A stretch of 51,814 nucleotides of DNA from Endozoicomonas sp. ISHI1 (lineage in GTDB: Bacteria; Pseudomonadota; Gammaproteobacteria; Pseudomonadales; Endozoicomonadaceae): positions 1-51,814 of the forward strand of contig NZ_JAGRPU010000040.1 of NCBI RefSeq assembly GCF_024606225.1. Direction: 5' to 3'. Of the stretch, positions 1 to 7,439 are shown piece by piece (position 1 is the first letter of the stretch; every line of letters begins with the position of its first letter). The notes under the pieces are model-generated. The model ran no database searches. It saw only the letters and a list, made by a program, of their open reading frames with translations, and was not told where the DNA came from. The translations under genes and the position numbers were made by a program.

Positions 1-148
1 ACGTACATGAATTACAGGTATGTTCACTTGCTTGATCAGCATTTAAATCATTTCAGAGCAAAGCTCTGTTGACCGATGCCATTCGCACAAGCGCCCACAC
101 GAATTGTCTGATAATTTGTTAAAGAACTGGATTAAAACATGAAGGTTT
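1..148 (-). promoter_or_regulatory. 16S rRNA operon leader with boxA
   Basis: Read on the minus strand, this stretch matches the transcribed leader that precedes 16S rRNA genes in gammaproteobacteria. The antitermination boxA GTTCTTTAACAA lies at 116-127. It is followed by AATTATCAGACAATTCGTGT and then by GTGAACATACCTGTAATTCA, closely like the E. coli rrn leader. The 16S gene itself would begin just left of position 1. The role (NusB/NusE antitermination, pre-16S processing) is family knowledge; the match is from memory of the E. coli leader. Confidence 0.8.
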
Positions 149-190
149 TAATCGGCTGAACCAGCGGTCAAGCTGATCAGCGAGGCCGCT

Positions 191-218
191 ATGTTACCGC
201 GACCGTTTTTGTTGTCAA
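191..218 (-). promoter_or_regulatory. rRNA operon promoter, proximal
   Basis: On the minus strand there is a -35 TTGACA (213-218), a 16-bp spacer and a -10 TAACAT (191-196), followed by a GC-rich discriminator (AGCGGCC). It points at the rrn leader and boxA. The 16-bp spacer and GC-rich discriminator are usual for stringently controlled rRNA promoters. Confidence 0.75.
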
Positions 219-317
219 GCGCTCTCTGTACTAAAGAGTTAAAACGGCTTTTCAACTCGCTGAACTGACAGACGCTGATGCTTAATCAGCGTTGCTTTTC
301 TTGTTCAGCGGCGGCGC

Positions 318-345
318 ATTTTACCGTGTCAGCTGATGTTGTCAA
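318..345 (-). promoter_or_regulatory. rRNA operon promoter, middle
   Basis: Minus strand: -35 TTGACA (340-345), 16-bp spacer, -10 TAAAAT (318-323), then the GC-rich discriminator GCGCCGCC. This is the best P1-like stringent promoter of the three, about 190 bp upstream of boxA. Confidence 0.75.
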
Positions 346-409
346 CCTGCCTTTTTGTCAGGTGATTCAGCTCTGCTGCTGTGGCAATCTGCTCCGTTGG
401 AGGAGGCGA

Positions 410-437
410 ACTATACAGAATTTCATAAGAGGTTCAA
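410..437 (-). promoter_or_regulatory. rRNA operon promoter, distal
   Basis: Minus strand: -35 TTGAAC (432-437), 16-bp spacer, -10 TATAGT (410-415). It has the same spacer length and direction as the two promoters downstream, so it is likely a third tandem rrn promoter. The -35 matches consensus less well. Confidence 0.55.
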
Positions 438-520
438 CATGCGAAAAAGTACTAACGTACTATCCCTTAATAATTAAGAAGATTATTTTTTGTCGCAGTC
501 ACTTTTCCCACCTGCCAGCA

Positions 521-548
521 ACAGAAAACCCGGCAACTAGCCGAGTTT
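521..548 (-). terminator. Intrinsic terminator of the SulP gene
   Basis: On the minus strand a 9-bp stem AAACTCGGC/GCCGGGTTT (one T-G wobble, loop TAGTT) is followed by TTTTCTGTT. It begins about 30 bp past the SulP stop codon and insulates the rrn promoters from that gene. Confidence 0.75.
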
Positions 549-579
549 CTCAGAATGCACCAAACGATCAACTTAACAA

Positions 580-2142
580 TCAGGCATTCGTGGCCACAAA
601 GTATTTAGGATCTTCAATGACATTCACTTCTACCATGCTGCCTGCTTTCTTCAACAGTTTCTGACAGTCCTGACTCAAGTGCAGCAGGTGCAGATTTCTG
701 CCTGCTTTGGTGTAACGCTCTGCCAGAGTATCTATGGCTTCCAGTCCAGAGTGATCACAAACTCGGGAATCAGCAAAGTCGATCACTACGTCATTGTTGT
801 CGTCTTTTGGTGAGAACTGCTCCAAAAAGTGAGTGGTGGAGCCAAAGAACAAAGGACCATGCACTTTGTAAACGCTGGAACCTTCCCGGTCTTCTTTCTT
901 CTCAATCTGAATCTGCTTGGCATGTTCCCAAGCGAAGATCAGGGCAGATACAATAACCCCGATAATGACAGCGACAGCCAGATCGGTCAAAACAGTTACG
1001 ACTGATACCAGCACCAGAACAAAGGCATCACCCCCGGGCACTTTGCGCATGATGCGAAAGCTACTCCATTCAAAAGTGCCAATCACTACAATGAACATAA
1101 CGCCGATCAGGGCCGCAACAGGAATTTGCTCAATCAGAGAAGAAGCCACCAATATGAATGCCAGCAGGAACAGCGCCGCCGAAATACCCGACAGGCGACC
1201 ACGACCACCGGAGTTAACATTGATCATGCTCTGGCCGATCATGGCACAACCACCCATACCGCCAAAGAAACCAGTCACAATGTTGGCTACACCCTGCCCC
1301 ATGCATTCACGGTTAGAGCTGCCATGAGTTTCAGTAATCTCGTCAACCATACGCAGGGTTAACAGAGACTCAATTAAGCCAATGGCCGCCAGAATCAGAG
1401 AATAAGGCAGAATGATCAGTAAGGTCTCCATGCTCAATGGCACCATGGGAACGCTGAATTCAGGTAATCCACCGGCAATGCCAGCTACATCACCCACTGT
1501 TCGGGTATCCAAATCCAGGCCAATGACCAGCAGGGAAACCACAAGAATAGCTGCCAAAGAAGAAGGAACAGCTTTCGTCAGCTTGGGGAGGAAGTGAATA
1601 ATAGCCATAGTCAAAGCCACCAACCCCAGCATCATGCCGAGCTCACCACCCTGCATCCAGGCTATATCAATAACACTGTCTTCCATAAAGGTACCTGAGA
1701 GCCAGCCAGTTTCACCTTCAACGCCGAACTGACCCAGTTGAGCCAGAAAAATAACGATGGCCAAACCATTAACAAAGCCCAGCATTACCGGGTGGGGCAC
1801 CATGCGGATAAATTTACCCAGCTTAAGCGCCCCAGCCAGAACCTGGATGATCCCCATCAGTACTACGGTTGCAAAGAGGTACTGAACACCATGGTCTGCC
1901 ACCAGAGTGACCATAACCACAGCCAGTGCACCAGTAGCACCAGAAATCATGCCCGGACGACCACCAATGGCAGCCGTGATAAGACCTACCATAAACGCAG
2001 CGTAGAGACCCACCAGTGGTTCAACACCCGCAACAAATGCAAAGGCTACCGCTTCGGGCACCAATGCCAGTGCTACCGTCAGACCTGATAGCAGGTCATT
2101 TTTCATGGTAGCTACCTTATTAGCTTTAAGTTCGAACAACAT
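580..2142 (-). CDS. SulP-family inorganic anion transporter with STAS domain
   Basis: Inner-membrane anion transporter (sulfate or bicarbonate type; the substrate cannot be told from sequence). The 520-aa length is typical of short bacterial SulP proteins. The N-terminal about 400 residues are a run of hydrophobic segments starting with the SulP signature near residue 20 ([17 protein letters not shown]). A hydrophilic STAS domain fills about 415-515 and contains the [15 protein letters not shown] strand-helix typical of that fold. A GGAGG precedes the first ATG by only 2 nt, so translation from codon 2 (TTG) or Met13 is also possible. The gene is monocistronic: a terminator follows and 330 bp separate it from the next gene upstream. 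Bicarbonate (BicA-like) or sulfate uptake are both reasonable. Confidence 0.9.
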   Translation of the reverse strand: MLFELKANKVATMKNDLLSGLTVALALVPEAVAFAFVAGVEPLVGLYAAFMVGLITAAIGGRPGMISGATGALAVVMVTLVADHGVQYLFATVVLMGIIQVLAGALKLGKFIRMVPHPVMLGFVNGLAIVIFLAQLGQFGVEGETGWLSGTFMEDSVIDIAWMQGGELGMMLGLVALTMAIIHFLPKLTKAVPSSLAAILVVSLLVIGLDLDTRTVGDVAGIAGGLPEFSVPMVPLSMETLLIILPYSLILAAIGLIESLLTLRMVDEITETHGSSNRECMGQGVANIVTGFFGGMGGCAMIGQSMINVNSGGRGRLSGISAALFLLAFILVASSLIEQIPVAALIGVMFIVVIGTFEWSSFRIMRKVPGGDAFVLVLVSVVTVLTDLAVAVIIGVIVSALIFAWEHAKQIQIEKKEDREGSSVYKVHGPLFFGSTTHFLEQFSPKDDNNDVVIDFADSRVCDHSGLEAIDTLAERYTKAGRNLHLLHLSQDCQKLLKKAGSMVEVNVIEDPKYFVATNA

Positions 2143-2475
2143 TGCCTCCGATTCAAACGGGCAGGTGGGTGGCGACAGAGTGATTTTAGTTATACGGCGA
2201 TCAGGGTTGTCAGATAGAACACCTTTTTAAATAGCTCTGTGCCCAATAAAAAGTACTGCCCTGTTTGATAAACAGGGACAAAGAATCACTTTTCAGGGAA
2301 AAACATGGGTGTGAATTCTAAAGAAGAGACTGGCAGAAGACAACGACCAGATAGTCTCGAAAATAAGGGTTTATGTCCCGTTTACCTACGCCAATAAAAG
2401 AATCGGAATCCTATCGCTCATCCTTTTAATCCGCGCAGCAGCATCATCTATACGAATTACCCCGAGTGGAATGGT
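2143..2475. other. Intergenic region with one strong hairpin
   Basis: No gene seen. A perfect 8-bp inverted repeat CCCTGTTT/AAACAGGG with a 3-nt loop lies at 2259-2277. On the minus strand it is followed after six bases by TTTTTATT, so it could be a weak terminator of the RDD transcript that ends 200 bp upstream, or a structural element in the SulP 5' region. No convincing -10/-35 pair for SulP was identified. Confidence 0.4.
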
Positions 2476-2934
2476 TTACTTTCTGAGCCTGACTACGACG
2501 GTACCCGCAATTTTGTCGTGCCAGCCTTGCCTTTTCTTGTCTACCAAGATCCAGAAAAAACCCAAAAACAAGGGCAACATAGAGATGAAATAAGCCAGAT
2601 AGCGAATGACCGACTGAGACAGAGCCGGAGCAAGGCCGGTCTTCTCATCAACGACTTTCATAGTGATGATCATTTTGCCCGGCGTAGCACTCTTGTAATG
2701 CCAGAACAGGATAACTGCTAACGCCGGAAACAACCAGTTGATCATGACGTCTGCCGGGTCCAGAAGTTGTTTTGAATTTTCAATCGTCAGCCGATCACCA
2801 TCAATCATCATAGTAAGAGGTAAAGTAATGATGATCAGAACCACAGTATCGATCAGCGTTGCCCAGAATCGGTCGAGAAATCCGGCATATTCAAGGTTGT
2901 CTGATCTTTCAGGGTTTGAATCGAACTCAGACAA
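2476..2934 (-). CDS. RDD-family membrane protein
   Basis: Small integral membrane protein of the RDD family, whose molecular role is mostly unknown (some members are linked to ion homeostasis). Visible features are the N-terminal motif AGFLDRFWATLIDT with the conserved Arg and Asp, two to three hydrophobic segments, the central SATPGKMIITMKVVDEKTG signature and the C-terminal GWHDKIAGTVVV motif. I chose the TTG at 2934 because a GGGGGG tract lies 6 nt upstream; the longer reading from 2982 also uses a TTG but has no ribosome site. Length is 152 aa. It sits just left of the first secreted paralogue. A decayed copy of this gene is found at the matching place beside the second paralogue. Confidence 0.8.
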   Translation of the reverse strand: MSEFDSNPERSDNLEYAGFLDRFWATLIDTVVLIIITLPLTMMIDGDRLTIENSKQLLDPADVMINWLFPALAVILFWHYKSATPGKMIITMKVVDEKTGLAPALSQSVIRYLAYFISMLPLFLGFFWILVDKKRQGWHDKIAGTVVVRLRK

Positions 2935-3003
2935 CAGAAGCCCCCCATTTATTGCTATGTTATCAACCAAAATTCGGCACAAGCCTGATTCGCTTAAGCT
3001 TTT

Positions 3004-4002
3004 TTATTTCGATTTCGGCATCAAGACGAGCTCTATCACACGAAAGCGTCCAGCGCTGCCCTCTACCTGAGAACCAGCAGTGGGAAGGAAACTGACACCT
3101 TTTGGGTTACGCAGATTAAGCCTGAAGTTATCAGACCCGATCGTAGGAAAGCGGGTGCTTCTTGATTCCAATTTAAGCTCCTCAACCACATCCTCATCAG
3201 GCAAAGAAAGTGCACCATAAATGACGGCATCGTAAACGCCACCGTTCCGGTAATAATTGTCGGGAGTCAAACTGACTTTGAGAGCTGAGCTCTTCATGAA
3301 GTATGCTCTCACTGATAAGAGAGCATCATGCGCTTGTAGATAATCTGTACCTTTTAAGCGTTTGTATAATGTACTGTATGCGCGAAGCTGCCGTCTGAAC
3401 AACAACCAGCTCCGGACAGCAAGCCCATACTGAGTAGTGAAATACGGATCGAAGTGATTGGGACTAACATTTAATATCTTCATTCGATACGTCACTACTT
3501 CATCTTCCTCACTTTTACTCTTTCCGGTCTGGAGCCACCACCGGTTTGTTTTGAGCGGCACGTAGAAAACTTGTCCTGTTGCCAGTAGCTCGAGTTTGAG
3601 CACTGCCCAGAAGGCCGCCCCTTCCAGCTCATTAACGTCGTAGCCTGCCTTGGGGTCGTTCAGCACTGACTGATCGACGCAAAAGTCTTTGAGGTTAGAA
3701 GCATTCGGACCTCTGAGTAAGCTGGCCAAATTATAGTATTGGCTATCGCTATCAACGCTGGACTCCCCATACAACGGCTTGACCTCAGGAAACCCCAAAT
3801 CACGTTCGCAGTATTGCTTGCCGCAAATACCTGATGAAGCCCCACAAGAAAATTCGTATCTGGATTTTGAATTAACCGTCGAAGCCGAAGGCGCCGAAGT
3901 TGAAGAACCCTTTGTCGAAGAGACCGCAGCCGTTGAGGCGATAACGGCAGGAACAGACAAGGTAAGGGTCAAGCTTGCACAGGAGACTTTCAACAGATTC
4001 AT
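3004..4002 (-). CDS. Secreted protein of unknown family, copy A
   Basis: Unrecognised 332-aa protein. The start at 4002 is supported by TGAGGA 8 nt upstream and by an immediate signal peptide (MNLLKVSCASLTLTLSVPAVIAS). A Ser/Thr/Ala-rich linker follows, then a Cys-rich motif RYEFSCGxSxGxCGxxYC near the mature N terminus and a further Cys in KDFCVDQ. The C terminus ends in GSAGRFRVIELVLMPK. The globular part aligns along its length with the protein encoded at 5922-7058 (shared NLASLL, FC(V/I)D, YD(A)V(I/L)xGxLSLPD, NFRLNxRxPxG). Likely exported to the periplasm or outside and disulfide-bonded (inference). It could be a host-interaction factor, but nothing in the sequence proves this. Confidence 0.75.
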   Translation of the reverse strand: MNLLKVSCASLTLTLSVPAVIASTAAVSSTKGSSTSAPSASTVNSKSRYEFSCGASSGICGKQYCERDLGFPEVKPLYGESSVDSDSQYYNLASLLRGPNASNLKDFCVDQSVLNDPKAGYDVNELEGAAFWAVLKLELLATGQVFYVPLKTNRWWLQTGKSKSEEDEVVTYRMKILNVSPNHFDPYFTTQYGLAVRSWLLFRRQLRAYSTLYKRLKGTDYLQAHDALLSVRAYFMKSSALKVSLTPDNYYRNGGVYDAVIYGALSLPDEDVVEELKLESRSTRFPTIGSDNFRLNLRNPKGVSFLPTAGSQVEGSAGRFRVIELVLMPKSK

Positions 4003-4154
4003 GACTACAATCCTCACAGCTATTGACACACTCTTGAGTATCCATCGCTGATCAGTGAGACTAGTCCATCTATACCTGAATGCCAAATTAGCCAAACGAC
4101 GAATTCAAAAACAGGAGAAGTGGAGCCGTCATTTTTTTCACAAAAAGCGCCGAT

Positions 4155-4256
4155 TTAACCAGGCTCCTCTTGGTTATAGGAAAAGCCCATCGCCACCGGT
4201 GCCTGCTCTTCATAGTTTTTTGTTGTGACGCCATACTGGCTGTCAGTATTAACCAT
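4155..4256 (-). pseudogene. Short or decayed small ORF related to the 7144-7401 ORF
   Basis: A 33-codon reading frame containing NYEEQ, then a stop where the homologous ORF at 7144-7401 has Glu. Past the stop the frame continues IGAFCEK, which the other copy retains in frame. The DNA around it is clearly homologous to the region upstream of the second paralogue. The simplest reading is that this copy lost its C-terminal part to a GAA-to-TAA change. Whether either copy is translated is uncertain. Confidence 0.45.
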
Positions 4257-4311
4257 CTCTGACTGTCAGGTTGCAAAGCCTGGATATTGAATGGAACTAT
4301 GGGAATGGAAT

Positions 4312-4339
4312 AAAAAAAGGCGGCTTGGGACGAGCCGCC
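4312..4339 (-). terminator. Intrinsic terminator of the candidate sRNA
   Basis: Minus strand: GGCGGCT (4333-4339), 7-nt loop, AGCCGCC (4319-4325), followed by TTTTTTTA. A textbook rho-independent terminator with no coding gene immediately upstream of it on this strand. Confidence 0.9.
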
Positions 4340-4440
4340 AAAACGATGAGGATATGCGAGTTACTGGTAGCTGTTTACCAGTTAATCAGGTCAAAAAGTC
4401 TGGTTTCGATAGGCATCTCCTTTATTAATAATGAGAATGA
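4312..4440 (-). ncRNA. Candidate Fur-regulated small RNA
   Basis: A self-contained leftward transcription unit of about 128 nt with no convincing protein. Its promoter (-35 TTGCAA 4468-4473, 16-bp spacer, -10 TAGAAT 4446-4451) would start RNA near 4439. A near-perfect Fur box covers the -10 and start. A perfect 7-bp GC-rich hairpin with seven Ts ends it. Inside, AACTGGTA/TACCAGTAA forms a second hairpin (about 4362-4380). A 13-codon frame (4375-4416) exists, but its AAAGGAG abuts the ATG with no spacing, so translation is doubtful. Layout and size match iron-sparing sRNAs such as RyhB or PrrF (family knowledge); no sequence identity to those was seen. The exposed AAAGGAGAUGCC segment or the linker between hairpins could be the pairing region (inference). 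Confidence 0.7.
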
Positions 4441-4448
4441 TTCTCATT
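4430..4448. promoter_or_regulatory. Fur box
   Basis: AATGAGAATGATTCTCATT is a perfect 9-1-9 inverted repeat and a close match to the Fur consensus GATAATGATAATCATTATC. It overlaps the -10 and start of the leftward promoter at 4446-4473, so Fe-Fur would block that promoter. No rightward gene follows, so the leftward RNA is the likely target. Confidence 0.9.
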
Positions 4449-4473
4449 CTATACCTAATCAAACCGTTTGCAA
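4446..4473 (-). promoter_or_regulatory. Promoter of the candidate sRNA
   Basis: -35 TTGCAA (4468-4473), 16-bp spacer, -10 TAGAAT (4446-4451), overlapped downstream by the Fur box. Confidence 0.7.
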
Positions 4474-4616
4474 GTTAATTTTTGTTTTTTTGAAAAGTAA
4501 AAGCTTCTTACCACTCATTGCAGGGCTGCCCAGTAGCATTCACTGATTCAATGTTCAGCTTGTATAATTTGTACCGTTTGTTTGGTCCTTATCAGGATTT
4601 AAGTCCAGATTAACGA

Positions 4617-5435
4617 TCATTCAGCGAGCTCTTGGTTGATCACCTGCTCCAATGCATCCATGGCTTCGTGGGCGTCTGGTCCACAGGCTTTCACTTCGAT
4701 GGTGCTGCCTCTGGTGATCCCGAGACTCAACAATTTCATCAAACTTTTACCATTGATAAATGCGTCACTTTTATCAGGGTTGCTGACTTCTATCCGGGAG
4801 TCAAAACGCTTGATGGTGGATACAAAGACCTTAGCAGGACGGGTATGTATTCCGTTCGGATTCAAAATAGTGAACGCCCGACTTAGCACTTCCTTTGCCG
4901 GTGCAGCGCAGCCGTTCCCTCTTGCCGCGACAGCCTGCAATGCAGATGAAGGGTTCGCATCAATACAATTACGAACGCGTTCTTCAGAAAAGGGCCGACG
5001 CTCTCTGGGAGGAGAATTGATAGCACCAATAACATCCTGAGGGCTGTCTGTTTTTGCCAGGAAACTGCATAGCTCGTCGTTACCAAGAATCCGTGTCAGT
5101 CCCTTCAGAATCTGCAGATGTTCATTGGAGCAGGCTGCTATGCCGACAGCTATGTAAACCTGTTCATCCTCACCCCACTCAACGCCCTGTGGAAACTGGA
5201 AAATAACTACCCCGGTTTTGATGACCGCATCACGAGTGTCCGGCGTACCATGGGGGATAGAAATACCATTCCCAAGGAACGTGGAAGAAATAGCTTCACG
5301 CGCTTTTAATCCAGCCGTGTAAGCTTCAGTAGTGTACCCAAGCTCAACCATTTTCTGGCCGATTAGCTCGATGACTTGTAGCTTACTTTCTGCAGACTGA
5401 TTCAAGAAAATATTGGATAGATTCAGTGTTAACAT
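4617..5435 (-). CDS. PTS EIIA(Fru/Mtl)-HPr fusion phosphocarrier
   Basis: Two-domain phosphotransfer protein (272 aa). Residues about 1-145 are a fructose/mannitol-type EIIA domain with its phosphorylated histidine in SIPHGTPD (His62). Residues about 183-272 are an HPr domain with its active histidine in NPNGIHTRPAK (His197). This is the FruB/FPr arrangement, but it is shorter than E. coli FruB (about 376 aa): the central pseudo-receiver-like module is replaced by a short linker. No fruA, fruK or enzyme I gene is near. It could therefore feed phosphate to a distant permease or act as a regulator. The ATG at 5435 has no strong Shine-Dalgarno, but the domain begins directly at it. No good terminator was found between its stop and the Fur-controlled unit downstream. 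Confidence 0.85.
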   Translation of the reverse strand: MLTLNLSNIFLNQSAESKLQVIELIGQKMVELGYTTEAYTAGLKAREAISSTFLGNGISIPHGTPDTRDAVIKTGVVIFQFPQGVEWGEDEQVYIAVGIAACSNEHLQILKGLTRILGNDELCSFLAKTDSPQDVIGAINSPPRERRPFSEERVRNCIDANPSSALQAVAARGNGCAAPAKEVLSRAFTILNPNGIHTRPAKVFVSTIKRFDSRIEVSNPDKSDAFINGKSLMKLLSLGITRGSTIEVKACGPDAHEAMDALEQVINQELAE

Positions 5436-5736
5436 ATGAGCAGGAACGTTGCAGCAGTGTCCGGATATTATTAGCTGAACACGATCATCACAGCCTGTCT
5501 GAAAGGATATTCGCCGTTTTTGATTTGATCACAATCGACACTTCCGCAACGCAAAATCTGCTGAGCATCTGCTGAAAGGCTAAACCCCAGATACATTGCT
5601 CTAAAAATATGCTGCCCCCCGTCAAGTCTCTCTAAGTCACATAGTACGAACCTTAGAAGACCTCAAATTTCTTAATTCTTGAGATAAAACTACATAATTA
5701 TTCTTGATGTGATGATTTCACACTTCGAGCCCTACC
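5436..5736. other. Intergenic region, nothing recognised
   Basis: No ORF, hairpin with T-tract or known operator was seen between the EIIA-HPr start and the decayed RDD copy. It must hold the EIIA-HPr promoter, but no clear -35/-10 pair was found. Confidence 0.4.
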
Positions 5737-5850
5737 ACGCAGCAGCCGAAATTTTGTCTCGCCAGCCTTACAACAGACCGTGACAGGCCGCCCTCTCCTC
5801 AACAACCTCCATTGCGACGATCGTTTTTTCCGAGAATCCAGCTCAGAAAA
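5737..5850 (-). pseudogene. Decayed remnant of an RDD-family gene
   Basis: Read on the minus strand, this gives KTIVAMEVVEERAACHGLL, a stop, then GWRDKISAAAW and another stop. These align with KMIITMKVVDEKTGLAPAL and GWHDKIAGTVV of the intact RDD protein (2476-2934), but the roughly 35 residues between the two motifs are deleted and the N-terminal half is missing or unrecognisable. The DNA match is clear, for example AATTTTGTC..GCCAGCCTT in both places. It lies left of secreted paralogue B exactly as the intact gene lies left of paralogue A, which shows that a multi-gene block was duplicated. Confidence 0.75.
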
Positions 5851-5921
5851 CGGGGAGCCCGCCTATCTATTGCCATGCCATCAATCAGAAATTGTTACAC
5901 GCTTGATTTGTTCAAGCTGTT

Positions 5922-7058
5922 TCAATCCTTCGGAAACAGCACAAGCTCTATAAACCGAAGGCGACCAATGCTGCCTTCTAACTGAGAATCAGGAGAGGGA
6001 AGTAAACTGAAGCCTTCTGGGTCACGCTTATTTAGCCTGAAGTTACCAAACCCGGACTTAGGCAAGCGAGCTCCTCTTGCTTCTAATTTAAGACCCTTGA
6101 TCAAATCTCCATCAGGCAAAGACAACTCACCAGAGAGGACGGCATCATAGGCAAGACCGTCCCCGTAGAAATGGTCATAGGTCAAACTGAGATGGAGAGT
6201 CGAACTCTCTATCAGGTATGCTCTATCCAGCTGGCGTTGCGGATACACGTCTTTATACGCCACTTTATCTTCTTTAGCCACAAGGTCAAGTGAGGCACTA
6301 ATGTATTTAGTCACATCCTCATTATGCAGCATCCAGTCTCTGACAGGATGCCCATACGGAGTGTTGAGAAGCGCATCATGGCGATAGCGATCAATTGATG
6401 ATATGGTCACCTGATAATCCACCCCCAGCTCATTCTCATTTACCCCACTGATAACCTTTCCGACTTTGACCCACTCGCTTGTCTTGACCGGCACATATAA
6501 AACTTCTCCCGTTGCGAGCTGCTCCAGTTTGACCACCCCCCAAAAGGTTGCCCCTTCCAGTTCATCAATGCCGTAGCCCGCCCCGGGGTTCTGCAATAAC
6601 TCCTTATCAATGCAAAAGGATTTGAGGGAAGAATCATCGTCATCACTATCGCTACGCAGCAGAAGGCTGGCCAAATTGTAGGATGCTTCCAGGCTTTCAG
6701 TGCTAGACATCTCATAAAATCGTTCAGGATAGGGATCCCCATAAGCCTCCTGACAGTATTCAACGCCACAAACGCCTTTAGAATCCCCACAAGAAAACTC
6801 GTATCTGGAATCTGCCGAGGCCGGAGGATCGAAAAACTGAGAGGCCTCTTCCGAAGCAATCTCGTCTGAATCAATCTCGTCTGAATCAATCTCGTCTGAA
6901 TCAAGCTCGTCTGAACCAATCTCGTCTGAACCAATCTCGTCTGAACCATACACGCCCGTAGCGACCCCCTCCTGAGCAACCCCGACCGGAGAGGCCCTGA
7001 GAGCAGGAACAGATAAGGATAAGGCCAAGCTTACACAGGAGACTATTAACAGGTTCAT
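5922..7058 (-). CDS. Secreted protein of unknown family, copy B, with SDE(I/L) repeats
   Basis: Unrecognised 378-aa paralogue of the 3004-4002 protein. Start 7058 is chosen because the signal peptide MNLLIVSCVSLALSLSVPALRAS matches copy A and GGGGAA lies 7 nt upstream. After cleavage comes an acidic tandem repeat of six GSDEI/DSDEI pentapeptides (about residues 39-68), absent from copy A. Then the shared Cys motif RYEFSCGxSxGxCGxxYC, NLASLLL, SFCIDKELL, GxELEGATFWGVVKLEQLATGEVLYVP and the C-terminal IGRLRFIELVLFPK. The acidic repeat could bind divalent cations or act as a flexible spacer (inference). Upstream and promoter sequences are homologous to copy A, so the pair may be co-regulated. 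Confidence 0.75.
   Translation of the reverse strand: MNLLIVSCVSLALSLSVPALRASPVGVAQEGVATGVYGSDEIGSDEIGSDELDSDEIDSDEIDSDEIASEEASQFFDPPASADSRYEFSCGDSKGVCGVEYCQEAYGDPYPERFYEMSSTESLEASYNLASLLLRSDSDDDDSSLKSFCIDKELLQNPGAGYGIDELEGATFWGVVKLEQLATGEVLYVPVKTSEWVKVGKVISGVNENELGVDYQVTISSIDRYRHDALLNTPYGHPVRDWMLHNEDVTKYISASLDLVAKEDKVAYKDVYPQRQLDRAYLIESSTLHLSLTYDHFYGDGLAYDAVLSGELSLPDGDLIKGLKLEARGARLPKSGFGNFRLNKRDPEGFSLLPSPDSQLEGSIGRLRFIELVLFPKD
6857..6946 (-). repeat. 15-bp coding tandem repeat, 6 units
   Basis: Six consecutive units of CAATCTCGTCTGAAY (plus-strand sense), with single substitutions, encode the (G/D)SDE(I/L) repeat of secreted protein B. The 15-bp unit keeps the frame if copies are gained or lost. 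Confidence 0.95.
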
Positions 7059-7143
7059 GACTACATTCCCCAACGACTGATTACGAACTCTTGAGGTCTA
7101 CCGCTGCTGAGTGAGATTAGTCGATCTCCACCTGAATGCCAAA

Positions 7144-7401
7144 TTAGCCACACGATAAATTCAAAGACAGGAAATGTGAAACCATAATTTTTTCACAAAA
7201 AGCACCGATTTCACCTGGTGTATACTCGCCAGAATGACTGCAGGAAAAGTCCGGCAGCACTTGCCACTGCTCTTCGTAGTTTTGTCCGTGAATTTTTTTT
7301 ATTCCCCGAGGGTAACGAAAAATTGTTTCAGTCGCCTCTGGCTGATTTATGCAGTTCTTCAGATCCTCTTTACTGCGGAGTAAATCGATAGAGCTGGCCA
7401 T
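7144..7401 (-). CDS. Small hypothetical protein (85 aa)
   Basis: Unrecognised. The ORF begins 38 bp after the recG stop codon, so it could be the distal cistron of the oxyR-recG transcript. It has no good Shine-Dalgarno. It contains NYEEQ, FSCSHSGEYTPGEIGAFCEK and three cysteines. A homologous but interrupted frame lies upstream of paralogue A (4155-4256), which suggests this ORF belonged to the duplicated block. The retained open frame in one copy is weak support for coding. Confidence 0.4.
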   Translation of the reverse strand: MASSIDLLRSKEDLKNCINQPEATETIFRYPRGIKKIHGQNYEEQWQVLPDFSCSHSGEYTPGEIGAFCEKIMVSHFLSLNLSCG

Positions 7402-7439
7402 GTTAACAATTTTTGACTGTCATCAGCGACGACCAGGCT

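Noticed and set aside
917-1327. Rightward ORFs opposite the SulP gene
   Set aside because: They are antisense shadows of a well-supported SulP coding sequence and have composition typical of reverse-frame reading.
4375-4416. 13-codon ORF (MPIETRLFDLINW) inside the Fur-controlled transcript, as a leader peptide
   Set aside because: AAAGGAG abuts the ATG with no spacer and no structural gene follows the terminator, so a small RNA explains the layout better.
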